The notes: generated by a model from the letters alone, not told the origin. Counted from the first letter of the stretch, positions 7,718-16,522 are shown. The stretch is DNA of 64,000 bases from Allonocardiopsis opalescens (GCF_003002095.1 NZ_PVZC01000004.1:639646-703645); one strand, 5' to 3'. Made by a program: numbers and translations.

Positions 7718-8836
7718 TCAGCCGGGCCACGGGAGCCAGCCGCGCAGCCGGAAGTCGCCGTCGGGGGTGCGGCCGTGCTCGATGGTGCCGCCGGCCAGTT
7801 CCAGGCGTTCGCGCAGGCCGACCAGGCCGGCTCCCGCGCCGGGGATCTCGGCGGCGGCGGTGCCGGGCGGCAGGGAGTTGCGGATCTCCACGGCCAGGCC
7901 CTCACCCGGGCCGCCGGTCACGCCGACGCGCACGGACGCGGCCGGGGCGTGCTTGCGGGCGTTGGTGAGCCCTTCCTGGACCACCCGGTAGGCGTGCCGG
8001 CCGATCGCGGCGGGCACGGACGCGGCGTCGTCGAGCTCGCGGAGCAGGCTGAGCCGCATGCCCGCGCCGCGCGACTCCGCGACCAGCTCGTCCAGGTCGG
8101 CCAGGACCGGCTGGGGGCGGCGGCCCCGCTCGGCGCCGGTGCCGTCCTCGGCGCGCAGCACCCCGATCACCTCGCGCAGGTCCTCCAGCGCGTCGTAGGC
8201 GCAGGACCGGATCACCCCGGCGGCCCGCTCCACGTCGGCGGGGGGAGCGTCGGGGCGGAACTCCAGCGCCCCGGCGTGCATGGCCAGCAGTGAGATGCGG
8301 TGGGCGAGCACGTCGTGCATCTCGCGGGCGATCCGCTCCCGCTCCTGGCGGCGGGCCTCCTCCAGCCGCAGCCGCTGCCGCTCCTCGCCCTGGTGGGCGC
8401 GCTCGCGCAGGCTCTCCATCAGCAGCCGCCGCGAGCGCACCAGCAGGCCGCCGCCGACCACCACGGCCAGTTCGAGCAGCGTGGTCAGCAGCGTGGCCCA
8501 GAAGGAGCCGGTGGCGGCCGGAACGGCGTAGGCGTGGAAGGCGAAGATGTAGAAGGCCAGCGCCGGCAGGTAGCAGGCCACCACCGCGGCGGTGTACCGC
8601 GGCGGCCGGTGGGCGGCCACGGTGTACACGGCCGCGCCGGCCGCCGCCCAGCCGACGACCGACACCGTCATCAGCACCAGCTCGGCCAGGGCCAGCCACA
8701 CCGGCCAGCGGCGGCGCACCAGCAGCGCCAGGCAGGCGATCAGGCCCAGGCCCAGCTCCATGGCCAGCGCCCAGCCCGTAGGGACGCCGCCGTCCACGTT
8801 GAGCAGGAAGGCCACGCCGAGCGTCGCGGCCAGCAC
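7718..8836 (-). CDS. Sensor histidine kinase (DesK/NarX type, HisKA_3)
   Basis: At least 372 residues. Four to five membrane helices occupy the first 135 residues, followed by a coiled linker and the HisKA_3 phosphorylation motif REMHDVLAHRISLL with His174, then an HATPase domain (VVQEGLTNARKHAP and GLVGLRERLEL). The GTG at 8836 is the most distal conventional start, but the first membrane helix appears to begin upstream (WLDLGC) and a CTG at 8905 sits behind GGAGGGAG, so translation may start there. Forms a two-component system with the response regulator at 6963-7676. Confidence 0.9.
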   Translation of the reverse strand: MLAATLGVAFLLNVDGGVPTGWALAMELGLGLIACLALLVRRRWPVWLALAELVLMTVSVVGWAAAGAAVYTVAAHRPPRYTAAVVACYLPALAFYIFAFHAYAVPAATGSFWATLLTTLLELAVVVGGGLLVRSRRLLMESLRERAHQGEERQRLRLEEARRQERERIAREMHDVLAHRISLLAMHAGALEFRPDAPPADVERAAGVIRSCAYDALEDLREVIGVLRAEDGTGAERGRRPQPVLADLDELVAESRGAGMRLSLLRELDDAASVPAAIGRHAYRVVQEGLTNARKHAPAASVRVGVTGGPGEGLAVEIRNSLPPGTAAAEIPGAGAGLVGLRERLELAGGTIEHGRTPDGDFRLRGWLPWPG

Positions 8837-8989
8837 GACGCAGCCGAGGTCCAGCCACCGCTCGCGCGCGCCGCCGCGCGCCGTCTCCGCACCGTGCCCG
8901 CTCAGCCCACCGCTCCCTCCGTCCGGCGCCGTGCGCCGCCAGGCTACCGACGTCCGGCCGCCCCGGCAGTGGCCGAAGGTCGACGGTGC

Positions 8990-9023
8990 CGCGACCTTGG
9001 TCGCCGGCCCGCGACTTCGGTCG
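8990..9023. promoter_or_regulatory. Tandem 14-bp repeats upstream of the ABC operon
   Basis: CGCGACCTTGGTCG (8990-9003) and CGCGACTTCGGTCG (9010-9023) are offset by 20 bases, two helical turns, and each is partly palindromic. A third related sequence in the opposite orientation lies at about 8973-8986. Their position between the kinase/regulator pair and the exporter operon makes them candidate binding sites for the NarL-type regulator. Confidence 0.45.
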
Positions 9024-9144
9024 GGCGGGCGTGGCCGTCCGGCCGACGCGCGGGCCGGGCACGCGCGGCGAGGCTGTCGGCGGGCCCGGCCGGGTCCGCG
9101 CGGCGGCCGCCGGGGGCGTCGCGCCGAGGCGAGCGGAGGTGGGC

Positions 9145-9903
9145 GTGGAACCCGCCCTGGAGATGTCGGGCCTGCGCAAGGCGTTCGGCGCGACCGTCGC
9201 GGCCGACGGGGTGAGCCTGAGCGTGCCGCCCGGCAGCTGCTACGGCCTGGTCGGGCCGAACGGCGCCGGGAAGACCACCACCCTGTCCATGGCGGTCGGG
9301 CTGCTGCGCCCCGACGCCGGGACGGCGCGGGTCTGCGGCGCCGACGTGTGGTCGGACCCGGTGCGCGCCAAGACCCTGCTCGGGGTGCTGCCCGACGGCC
9401 TGCTGCTGCCCGAGCGGCTGACCGGCCGCGAGCTGCTGCACTACCTCGGGCTGCTGCGCGGCCTGGGCCGGGGGACCGTGGCCGACCGCACCGAGGAGCT
9501 GCTGGACGTCCTGGAGTTGGCGGGGGCCGAGCGGACCCTGGTGATCGACTACTCCGCCGGGATGCGCAAGAAGCTGGGTCTGGCCACCGCGCTGCTGCAC
9601 GCGCCCCGGCTGCTGGTGCTGGACGAGCCCTTCGAGGCGGTCGACCCGGTGTCGGCGCTGACCGTCCGGGCGATCCTGCGCCGCTTCGTCGCCTCGGGCG
9701 GCGCGGTGGTGATGTCCAGCCATGTGATGGCGCTGGTGGAGGCGGTCTGCGACCACGTCGCCGTCATCACCGGCGGGCGCGTGGTCGCCTCGGGCCCGGT
9801 GGATGAGGTGCGCGGCGGCCGCAGCCTGGAGGAGCGCTTCGTGGACATCGTCGGCGAGCGCACCGGCGGGGAGGAGGGGCTGCTGTGGCTGGTCTCGTCC
9901 TGA
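9145..9903 (+). CDS. ABC transporter ATP-binding protein
   Basis: 252 residues. Walker A is GPNGAGKT (37-44), the signature is degenerate YSAGM (136-140, replacing LSGGQ), Walker B is LLVLDEP (156-162) and the H-loop is SSHVM. The family is the ABC-2 exporter type. A GGAGG five bases ahead supports the GTG at 9145. The last codons overlap the start of the permease gene by 19 bases, so the two are translationally coupled. Confidence 0.92.
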   Translation: MEPALEMSGLRKAFGATVAADGVSLSVPPGSCYGLVGPNGAGKTTTLSMAVGLLRPDAGTARVCGADVWSDPVRAKTLLGVLPDGLLLPERLTGRELLHYLGLLRGLGRGTVADRTEELLDVLELAGAERTLVIDYSAGMRKKLGLATALLHAPRLLVLDEPFEAVDPVSALTVRAILRRFVASGGAVVMSSHVMALVEAVCDHVAVITGGRVVASGPVDEVRGGRSLEERFVDIVGERTGGEEGLLWLVSS

Positions 9904-11489
9904 TCCGGATGAAGTACGCGGTGCTGCGCAACGGCTGGACGGGCTGGCGGGCGGTGCGCGCGGTGGCGGGCGGCGCCGCGGGCCTGCTCGCGGCGGCGGC
10001 CACGGTGCTGGCGGCCCTGCCCGACCTGGGCGCCCCCGAGGCGAGCGCCCGGCTGCTCGCGGGGGCCTTCGCGCTGTGGACGCTGGGCTGGGCGCTGGGC
10101 CCCTTCGTGCTGGGCACCGACACGACGCTGCGTCCCGGCTACTTCGCGCTGCTGCCGCTGCCGGCCTGGCGGCTGGCGGCCGGGCTGCTGGCGGCGGCCG
10201 CGGCGGGCGTCCCCGCGGCGCTCGCCCTGCTCGCGTTCTGCTCGCTGGCGGTGTGGGGGGCCGGGTTGGGCCCGGGGCCGCTGGCGGTCGCGCTGGCCGC
10301 GGTGCCGCTGCAGACGGCGCTGGTGCTGCTGGCCTGCCGGGCCGTCGCTTCGGCCGCGGGGGCGGCGCTGCGCACCCGCCTGGGCATGGACCTGGTCCCG
10401 CTGCTGGTCAGTGTGCTGATCGGTGTCGGTCTCACCGCGGGGCTGATGGGCTGGCCGTACGCGTTGGGCTTCGCCGTCCGGCTGGCCGAGGGCGCCGGCC
10501 CTGAACTGCCCGGCTGGCTGCTGCTGGCGCCGCCGGGCTGGGGTCCGCTCGCGGTGCTGGGCGCGGCCCGCGCCGACTGGGCCGCGGCGGCGGGCGGGCT
10601 GGCCGGGCTGGCGCTGCTCGACGCCGCCCTGCTGGGCCTGTGGGCGGTGCTGCTCCGCCGCGAGCTGGGCGCGCGGGCCGTCGCGGGCCGGCTGCGGGCC
10701 CGGGCCCGCCGCCGCGCGGCTGCCCGCCCGCTCGCCTGGTCGGCCGCCTCGGCGGCCGCCGTGCGGGCGCTGCGGAGCTGGCAGCGCGACACCGGGATGC
10801 ACATCATCGTGGTCGCCGTCGTCGGCACGGCGGCCATCCCCGTCATCGCCGCCTTCGCGGTGGACTGGCCCTACCTGGTGCCGATCGTCGCGCCGCTCGC
10901 CGTCGCCGTCGCGGCCAAGGAGTCGGCGAACCTGTTCGGCTTCGACGGCAGCGCGCTGTGGCACACCCTGGTCACCCCGGGCAGTGAGCGCGCCGAGGTG
11001 CGCGGCCGCCAGTTCGCCTGGCTGGCGGTGTTCACGCCGATCGCGGTGCTGCTCGGTGCCGTCGCCTTCGTGCTGCCGCCCGAGGTGGGCGGGGAGGTGA
11101 CCGCGGCGGCCCGGCCCTACCTGGTGGCGGTGCTGCCCGCGATGCTCGGCGCCGGCTCGGGGCTGGTCGTGTGGTACTCCGTCGCGGCCGGGCACGCCAT
11201 CGGCGCGGAGGGCGGCGCCACCGGCGGGTTCTCCCACCCGGGCCCCGCCGGCGCCCGCGCCGGGCTCGCCCGGCACCTGTTCCACCCGCTGCTGTGGCTG
11301 ACGGCGCTGCCCCCGGCCGCGCTGGTCGCCCTGGGCACCCTGGGCGGCCTGCCCTTCGCCGTGTGGGCCGGGGTCGCGGCCGGCGCCGCGATCGGGGCGG
11401 CGGCCGCGGTGCTGCTGGGCCGGGCGGCGCATCGGCGGCTGGCCGAACGGGGCCCCGAACTGCTCGCCGCGCTGACCGCACCCGTCTGA
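9885..11489 (+). CDS. ABC-2 type permease component (large membrane protein)
   Basis: 534 residues with roughly twelve hydrophobic segments separated by short Arg-rich loops. No enzyme motif is visible. Its overlap with the ATPase gene, its purine-rich start region (GGGGAGGAGGGG before GTG at 9885) and its size fit the membrane half of an exporter. The transported substrate is unknown. The helix count resembles a fusion of two six-helix ABC-2 permeases, so one protein may form the whole channel with an ATPase dimer. Confidence 0.82.
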   Translation: MAGLVLIRMKYAVLRNGWTGWRAVRAVAGGAAGLLAAAATVLAALPDLGAPEASARLLAGAFALWTLGWALGPFVLGTDTTLRPGYFALLPLPAWRLAAGLLAAAAAGVPAALALLAFCSLAVWGAGLGPGPLAVALAAVPLQTALVLLACRAVASAAGAALRTRLGMDLVPLLVSVLIGVGLTAGLMGWPYALGFAVRLAEGAGPELPGWLLLAPPGWGPLAVLGAARADWAAAAGGLAGLALLDAALLGLWAVLLRRELGARAVAGRLRARARRRAAARPLAWSAASAAAVRALRSWQRDTGMHIIVVAVVGTAAIPVIAAFAVDWPYLVPIVAPLAVAVAAKESANLFGFDGSALWHTLVTPGSERAEVRGRQFAWLAVFTPIAVLLGAVAFVLPPEVGGEVTAAARPYLVAVLPAMLGAGSGLVVWYSVAAGHAIGAEGGATGGFSHPGPAGARAGLARHLFHPLLWLTALPPAALVALGTLGGLPFAVWAGVAAGAAIGAAAAVLLGRAAHRRLAERGPELLAALTAPV

Positions 11490-11511
11490 ACCGATGAGAG
11501 GACGACGACCG

Positions 11512-13359
11512 ATGACCGCCCCGCCCGACGCGGCACCCCCGGACACCCCTGCGCGGGGGCCGGTGACGGACTCCGAGCGCTCCCTTGCGCCGGACCTGGC
11601 TCGGGGTGCGATGCTGCTGCTGATCGCGCTCGCCTACGCCCCGCTGTACCTGTCCGCGACCGCGCCCGGTGTGCTCAACCACCCCGAGGGCGGCGGCCCG
11701 CTGGACGCCGCCGTGCGCTTCGCGGAGCTGCTGCTGCTCGACAACCGCGCCTACCCGATGTTCGCCGCGCTGTTCGGCTACGGCCTGGCCGTGCTGGTGG
11801 CGCGGCAGCGGGCGAACGGCACCCCGGACAAGGGCGTCCGGCGGCTGCTGCGGCGCCGCCACGGCTACCTGCTGCTGTTCGGGCTCGTGCACGGCGTGCT
11901 GGTGTTCCCGCCGGAGATCCTGGGCCCCTACGGGCTGGCCGGGCTGCTCACCGCCTGGCTGCTGCTGCGGTCGGAGCGGGCGCCGCTGGTGGCCGCGTGC
12001 GTGCTGGCCCCGGTGCTGGCGGTGCTGAGCGTGGCCTACGGCCTCGCCACGGCCACCGTGCTGCACGCGGACGCGACCGGATTCAGCCCGGGGGTCCTGG
12101 CGGAGCCGCTGCTCGCGCGGCTGTTCGGCTACCCCTTCGGCCTGCTCTCGACGCTGTTCGGCTTCCCGGTGCCGGTCATGGTCCTGCTGGGCGCGTGGGC
12201 GGGCCGCCGCGGCATGCTGGACCGGCCGGGCGAGCACCGGGCGGCCCTGCGCCGCACGGCCGCCGTCTGCCTGCCGGTCTCGGTGCTCGGCGCGGTGCCG
12301 CTGGCCCTGGTCGGCGCGGGCCTGTGGCAGCCGGAGCCGGCGGTGACGGGACTGCTGAGCGGGGTGCACGTCCTCACCGGGGCGGCCGGCGGCCTGGGCT
12401 ACGCCGCCCTGTTCGGGCTGGTGGGCGCGCGGCCCGGCGTGGAGCGTGCCGCGGCGGCCCGGGTGCTGGCGGCGGTGGGCAAGCGCTCGCTGAGCTGCTA
12501 CCTGTTCCTGTCGCTCGCGCTGGCGCTGCTGCTGGGCCCGCTGGGCCTGGGCCTGGGCGCGTACCTGCACTCGGCGGGCGCGGCGCTGGCGGGCGCCGCG
12601 GTGTGGGCGGCCGGGGCCGCACTGGCCTGGGCGCTGGAGCGGGCCGGGCGGCGCGGCCCGGCCGAGGCGCTGCTGCGCCGCCTGGTCTATCGGGACGCCG
12701 GCCGGCCGGTGCGCCCGGCGCCGTCGCCCGACCGGGGGCGGCTCACCCGGGCGCTGCTGATGTGCGGGGCCGTCGGGGCGCCGCTGTTCGTCGCGGCCTT
12801 CCTGGTGCAGGGTGCGGTGCGCCCCGGCTACGACCCGCTCCAGCAGCCGGTCAGCTCGCTCGCGCTGGGTCCCGGCGGCTGGGTGCAGACGGTGAACTTC
12901 CTGGTGTGGGGCGTGCTGGCGCCGGCCTTCGCGGTCGGGCTGCGGCGGGCGCTGCGGCCCGGGCCCGGATCGCTGTGGGGGCCGCCGCTGGTCGCCGTGC
13001 ACGGGGTCGGCATCGTGCTGAGCGGGGTGTTCCCCGGCGACCCGATCGGCTGGTACCCGCCGGGCACCCCGCCCGGGCCGCTGGCCGCCGTCACTCCCAC
13101 CGGTATCGCGCACGACGTGGTCGGTGTGGCGGCCTTCGTCGCGCTGGTGCTGGCCTGCTTCGTGTTCGCCCGGGGCTCGGGGTGGGGCTGGGCGGTCTAC
13201 GCGGTCGCCAGCGGCCTGGCCTTCGCCGGCTTCATCATCGCGGCCGGGGACTACGCCCACCTGGGCGGCCTGTACCAGAAGCTGGCCCTGGGCACGGGCT
13301 GGGCCTTCTTCGCCGTCCTGGCCGCCAGGACGCTGCGGCGCCCGGCGCGGGAGTCCTGA
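11512..13359 (+). CDS. DUF418-DUF998 fusion membrane protein
   Basis: 615 residues in two membrane modules. Residues 1 to about 395 match the DUF418/YeiB layout: an N-terminal hydrophobic region, MFAALFGYGLAVL, LFGLVHGVLVFPPEILGPYGLAGLL, and a C-terminal GPAEALLRRLVY motif. After a charged linker (PVRPAPSPDRGR), residues about 415-615 match DUF998, with GYDPLQQPVSSLALGPGGW and a series of five to six helices. Both families are of unknown function and occur near transport or lipid genes. ATG at 11512 is preferred over 11494 because AGAGGA lies nine bases upstream of it. It follows the permease by 22 bases in the same operon. Confidence 0.85.
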   Translation: MTAPPDAAPPDTPARGPVTDSERSLAPDLARGAMLLLIALAYAPLYLSATAPGVLNHPEGGGPLDAAVRFAELLLLDNRAYPMFAALFGYGLAVLVARQRANGTPDKGVRRLLRRRHGYLLLFGLVHGVLVFPPEILGPYGLAGLLTAWLLLRSERAPLVAACVLAPVLAVLSVAYGLATATVLHADATGFSPGVLAEPLLARLFGYPFGLLSTLFGFPVPVMVLLGAWAGRRGMLDRPGEHRAALRRTAAVCLPVSVLGAVPLALVGAGLWQPEPAVTGLLSGVHVLTGAAGGLGYAALFGLVGARPGVERAAAARVLAAVGKRSLSCYLFLSLALALLLGPLGLGLGAYLHSAGAALAGAAVWAAGAALAWALERAGRRGPAEALLRRLVYRDAGRPVRPAPSPDRGRLTRALLMCGAVGAPLFVAAFLVQGAVRPGYDPLQQPVSSLALGPGGWVQTVNFLVWGVLAPAFAVGLRRALRPGPGSLWGPPLVAVHGVGIVLSGVFPGDPIGWYPPGTPPGPLAAVTPTGIAHDVVGVAAFVALVLACFVFARGSGWGWAVYAVASGLAFAGFIIAAGDYAHLGGLYQKLALGTGWAFFAVLAARTLRRPARES

Positions 13360-13366
13360 GCCGGCG

Positions 13367-13398
13367 GCCGGGCGGGCACGGTCGCCGGCCCGCCCGGC
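13367..13398. terminator. Bidirectional terminator hairpin
   Basis: A perfect 11-base inverted repeat, GCCGGGCGGGC and GCCCGCCCGGC, with a 10-base loop sits exactly between the convergent DUF418-DUF998 and WYL genes. There is no U-tract, as is common for actinomycete terminators. Confidence 0.7.
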
Positions 13399-13399
13399 G

Positions 13400-14398
13400 T
13401 CAGGGGCCGGCCGGGACGGACCGGTCGGCCAGGTAGCGGGCGGCGTAGGCGCGGGCGGTGGCGGCCATGCGCTCGCGCAGCTCGGGCGGGCCGAGCACCT
13501 CGGCGTCCTCGCCCAGCCGCAGCATGTCGTGGTGGGCGACGTTGATGTTCTCGGTCGGGATGACCGTGCGCACCCACCCGTCGGCGTCGGGCGGGCCGGC
13601 ATTGGCCTGGGCGGCGGCGGCGATGCGCTCGCCGAAGTGGAAGCCGAGCATCATCAGCCCGCGCGGGGAGATCCGCAGCTCGGCCTCGCCGACCAGCACG
13701 CCGGCCTCGAAGCGGGCCGCCCACGCGCTCCAGGCGGCGGCCAGGTCGAAGCCGGGCGGGCGCTCGAAGCGCTCGTCCAGGACATGCGCGGTGAGCACCT
13801 TGGACACCCGGTAGGTGCGCACCTCGCCGCCGGTCAGCGCCAGCAGGTACCAGGCACCCGCCTTCAGCACGATCCCCAGCGGGCGCACCCGCCGCACCAC
13901 CTCGCGGGGCCGCTTCCAGCGCTCGTAGCGGATCTCGACCTCGCGCTGCTCCCACACGGCTCCCGCGACGGCGGCCAGGTGCGGCACCTCGTCGGCCGCC
14001 CGGAACCAGCCGGTGGGGTCCAGGTGGAAGCGCTCGCGGACCCGTCCGGCGCGCTCGCGCAGCTCGGCGGGGAGGGCGGCCATCAGCTTGCGCTCGGCCC
14101 CGGCCAGCACTCCGCCGAGCCCCAGCTCCGCCGCGGGTCCCGGCATCCCGGTGAGGAAGAGCGACTCGGCCTCGTCGCTGGTCATCCCGGTCAGCCGGGT
14201 GCGGTAGCCGTCGACGAGCCGGTACCCGCCCGCCGGCCCCCGGTCGGCATACACCGGCACCCCGGCCTCGCTCAGCGCCTCCACGTCGCGGTACACCGTG
14301 CGCAGCGACACGCCCAACTCCTCGGCCAGCTGCCGCGCCGTCATCCCGCCGCGCGCCTGCAGCAGCATCAGGATCGAGAGCAGGCGGCCGGCACGCAT
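13400..14398 (-). CDS. YafY-type HTH-WYL transcriptional regulator
   Basis: 332 residues. A winged HTH (residues 4-60, with LAEELGVSLRTVYRDVEAL) is followed by a helical linker and a WYL ligand-sensing domain around IRYERWKRP to LTAHVLDERF, then the C-terminal extension usual in this family. Reads from an ATG at 14398 without a strong Shine-Dalgarno. The immediate neighbour on the same strand is a 48-residue ORF; the divergent partner is the nitroreductase-like gene at 14675. Ligand and target are unknown. Confidence 0.9.
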   Translation of the reverse strand: MRAGRLLSILMLLQARGGMTARQLAEELGVSLRTVYRDVEALSEAGVPVYADRGPAGGYRLVDGYRTRLTGMTSDEAESLFLTGMPGPAAELGLGGVLAGAERKLMAALPAELRERAGRVRERFHLDPTGWFRAADEVPHLAAVAGAVWEQREVEIRYERWKRPREVVRRVRPLGIVLKAGAWYLLALTGGEVRTYRVSKVLTAHVLDERFERPPGFDLAAAWSAWAARFEAGVLVGEAELRISPRGLMMLGFHFGERIAAAAQANAGPPDADGWVRTVIPTENINVAHHDMLRLGEDAEVLGPPELRERMAATARAYAARYLADRSVPAGP

Positions 14399-14432
14399 GG
14401 CCCGAGACTAGCCGGGGGCGCCCGGACCCGCT

Positions 14433-14579
14433 TCAGTCCCGCTCCGCCGTGAACTCGGCGATGACCTGCTCCATCGGGATCCCCGGAGCCGGATCGGCCA
14501 TCCTTTCGAGCACCGGGCGGACCAGTTCCTCGTCGTCGTCATCGGCGTCGTACGCACCGACGTCCCCGGTCTCCGTCAC
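14433..14579 (-). CDS. Small acidic protein, 48 residues
   Basis: A GTG-started frame preceded by GGGAGA nine bases away encodes a small, very acidic protein with a DADDDDEE stretch and a C-terminal helix, GIPMEQVIAEFTAERD. The C-terminal part resembles the end of small antitoxin-like proteins in actinomycetes, but no toxin gene lies next to it. Unknown function; could be an orphaned antitoxin or a small conserved protein. Confidence 0.5.
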   Translation of the reverse strand: MTETGDVGAYDADDDDEELVRPVLERMADPAPGIPMEQVIAEFTAERD

Positions 14580-14674
14580 GGTCCGCAGTCTCCCAGCACG
14601 CCCGCCCGCGCGCAGGCGATCGGCGCACCTGTACCTGACACCGGTTGTCAGCTTCCGCTGGAAGGCTCGGCGAT

Positions 14675-15094
14675 ATGGACATCAAGGACCAGCAGGCGTT
14701 CAACGAGCGGGTCGTCGCGGAGTACCGGGCGGCGGCGGGACGGCTGACCGAGACGCTGCCCGGATTCCGGCTGCTGCTGCTCACCACCTCGGGCGCGCGC
14801 ACCGGCCGGGAGCACACCGTGCCGCTGGGCTACGTCCGCCACGGCGGGGACCTGGTGGTGATCGCTTCGAACCGGGGCGCCCCGGACCATCCCGACTGGT
14901 TCCGCAACCTGGTGGAGCATCCAGAGGTGGCGGTGGAGTTGGACGGCGAGCGCTTCGCGGCGACGGCCGAGGTGCCGTCGGGGGAGCGGCGGAAGCGGGT
15001 GTACGCGGCGGTGCTCGCGGAGCAGCCGTTCATCGCCGACCACCAGGCCGCGACCGAGCGCGAGATCCCGGTGGTGGTGCTGCGCCGCGCCTGA
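14675..15094 (+). CDS. Deazaflavin-dependent nitroreductase (DDN) family protein
   Basis: 139 residues of the F420-dependent nitroreductase/quinone reductase family (split beta-barrel fold). LLLLTTSGARTGREHTVPLGYV is the characteristic core that binds the deazaflavin, followed by VVIASNRGAPDHPDWFRNL and HPEVAVELDGE. The ATG at 14675 has GGAAGG nine bases upstream. Likely substrates are quinones or other small oxidants; the exact one is unknown. Confidence 0.88.
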   Translation: MDIKDQQAFNERVVAEYRAAAGRLTETLPGFRLLLLTTSGARTGREHTVPLGYVRHGGDLVVIASNRGAPDHPDWFRNLVEHPEVAVELDGERFAATAEVPSGERRKRVYAAVLAEQPFIADHQAATEREIPVVVLRRA

Positions 15095-15142
15095 ACGACC
15101 GGGCGCGCCGCCCGCGACTCCCGGCGGCGCGCCCGGCGCGGC

Positions 15143-16015
15143 TCACTTCGCGGGCGCGCGCTCGGCGGCGAGCAGGCCCACCAGGTCGGAGGTGTCCTCC
15201 GCGACGGCGCGGTTCAGCAGCGCGCCCATCGCCTCGACCATCTCGGTGCTGACGCCCTGGGCCCGGCTGGTGTCCAGCAGGTTCACGTAGCCGGTGGCCT
15301 GCATCGCGATGCTCGCGTCGGCGTCGGTGCGCTCGCCGGAGTCGGCGCCCGCGGCGTCGATGTGCAGCGCCGGGAGCATGGCGGTGAGCCATGCCTCCAG
15401 CAGCGGGGCGAACTCCTTGGCGGGCACCCGCTCCGAGCGAACCAGCGCCAGGGCGTGGTAGACGCCGCCGAACATGCCGTACATCCCGCTGAGCAGCGCC
15501 AGGTCGTACAGGGCGGCGCGGCCGGGGTCGCTGTGCAGGTAGCTGGGCCTGGCCAGCGCGGCCAGCGTCCGCTCGTGGGCGTCGAAGGCGGTGCGCGAGC
15601 CGCTGTAGAGGATGAAGCCCTCGGGCCTCCCGATCAGCGGCGGCGTCGCCATGATGCCGCCGTCGAGGTAGTCGGCGGCGTGCCAGGCCGCCCAGTCGGC
15701 GGTCTCGCGCGCCTGCGCGGGGGTGCCGTTGGTGAGGTTCACCAGCGTGCGCCCGGTCAGCGTGCTCGCGACCGGGTCGAGCACCTGGTGCACGCTGGCG
15801 TCGTCGAGCAGGCAGACCACCACCAGCGGGCTCGCGGTGACCGCCTCGGCGGCCGTGGCCGCCACGGCGGCGCCGCGAGCGGCGAGGGCGTCGGCGCGGC
15901 CGGGGCTGCGGTTCCACACGGTGGTGGGGTGCCCGCTGTCGAGGAAGGCGCCGGCCAGCGCCCGGCCCATCGCGCCCAGGCCGATGACCGTCACCGGCGT
16001 GCGCTCGTCCGTCAT
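15143..16015 (-). CDS. NAD(P)-binding oxidoreductase, imine-reductase-like
   Basis: 290 residues. The Rossmann loop is VIGLGAMGRAL near residues 10-20, followed by TVWNRSPGRADAL of the 6-phosphogluconate dehydrogenase superfamily. The helical C-terminal domain (LLSGMYGMFGGVYHALAL and onward) matches imine reductases and related beta-hydroxyacid dehydrogenase-like proteins. GGAG six bases upstream supports the ATG at 16015. It diverges from an HxlR regulator across a palindromic operator and is its likely target. Substrate unknown. Confidence 0.88.
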   Translation of the reverse strand: MTDERTPVTVIGLGAMGRALAGAFLDSGHPTTVWNRSPGRADALAARGAAVAATAAEAVTASPLVVVCLLDDASVHQVLDPVASTLTGRTLVNLTNGTPAQARETADWAAWHAADYLDGGIMATPPLIGRPEGFILYSGSRTAFDAHERTLAALARPSYLHSDPGRAALYDLALLSGMYGMFGGVYHALALVRSERVPAKEFAPLLEAWLTAMLPALHIDAAGADSGERTDADASIAMQATGYVNLLDTSRAQGVSTEMVEAMGALLNRAVAEDTSDLVGLLAAERAPAK

Positions 16016-16124
16016 TGTCCGCTCCGTCCCAGTCGGCTGCGGTGCGCGGGACGTCCCCGCCGCACCGCGTCCCCGCCGTGCGGCGGGGACGTGTCCATGC
16101 TGGTGGCAGTGCAGACTTTCGGAC

Positions 16125-16151
16125 AAGTACCTACTATTTTGTAGGGTACTT
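16125..16151. promoter_or_regulatory. HxlR operator between divergent genes
   Basis: AAGTACC (16125-16131) and GGTACTT (16145-16151) form a perfect 7-base inverted repeat around a 13-base AT-rich centre. It lies in the 160-base gap between the imine-reductase-like gene and the HxlR gene, the usual place for an autoregulatory HxlR site. Confidence 0.65.
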
Positions 16152-16175
16152 ACCTTTTCGTTTGTGGAGGACGCG

Positions 16176-16511
16176 GTGAAGAAGCGGCAGTACTCCTGCG
16201 GGTTGGACGCCGCCGTCGACGTGGTCGGCGGCAAGTGGAAGGCGCTGCTGCTGTGGGAGCTGCACCACGGCCCCAGGCGCTTCGGCGAGCTGCGCCGCCG
16301 GGTCGCCGGCATCAGCGAGAAGATGCTGATCCAGCAGCTGCGCGAGATGGAGAAGGCCGGGCTGGTCGACCGGAAGGTGCACGAGCAGGTGCCGCCGAAG
16401 GTCGTCTACTCGCTCACCTCCTTCGGCGACTCGCTGAACACCGCCCTGATCCCGCTCGGGGAGTGGGGCGAGGTGCACATGGAGACGATCGAGGCCATCC
16501 CGCGCGACTGA
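16176..16511 (+). CDS. HxlR family transcriptional regulator
   Basis: 111 residues. The HxlR winged helix is complete: YSCGLDAAVDVVGGKWKALL at the start, then RRFGELRRRVAGISEKML and the wing LVDRKVHEQVPPKVVYSLT. The single Cys near the N-terminus (CGLDA) is the position that senses electrophiles in several HxlR/YodB proteins. GGAGG five bases upstream fixes the GTG at 16176. It is expected to repress itself and the divergent reductase gene. Confidence 0.92.
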   Translation: MKKRQYSCGLDAAVDVVGGKWKALLLWELHHGPRRFGELRRRVAGISEKMLIQQLREMEKAGLVDRKVHEQVPPKVVYSLTSFGDSLNTALIPLGEWGEVHMETIEAIPRD

Positions 16512-16522
16512 GGGGCGGCGAC

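Noticed and set aside
11032..13602. An 856-codon open frame on the minus strand
   Set aside because: Antisense to the exporter permease and the DUF418-DUF998 gene, with Gln/Arg/Pro-rich low complexity.
14433..14579. Complete toxin-antitoxin pair
   Set aside because: No toxin-like frame is adjacent on either side.
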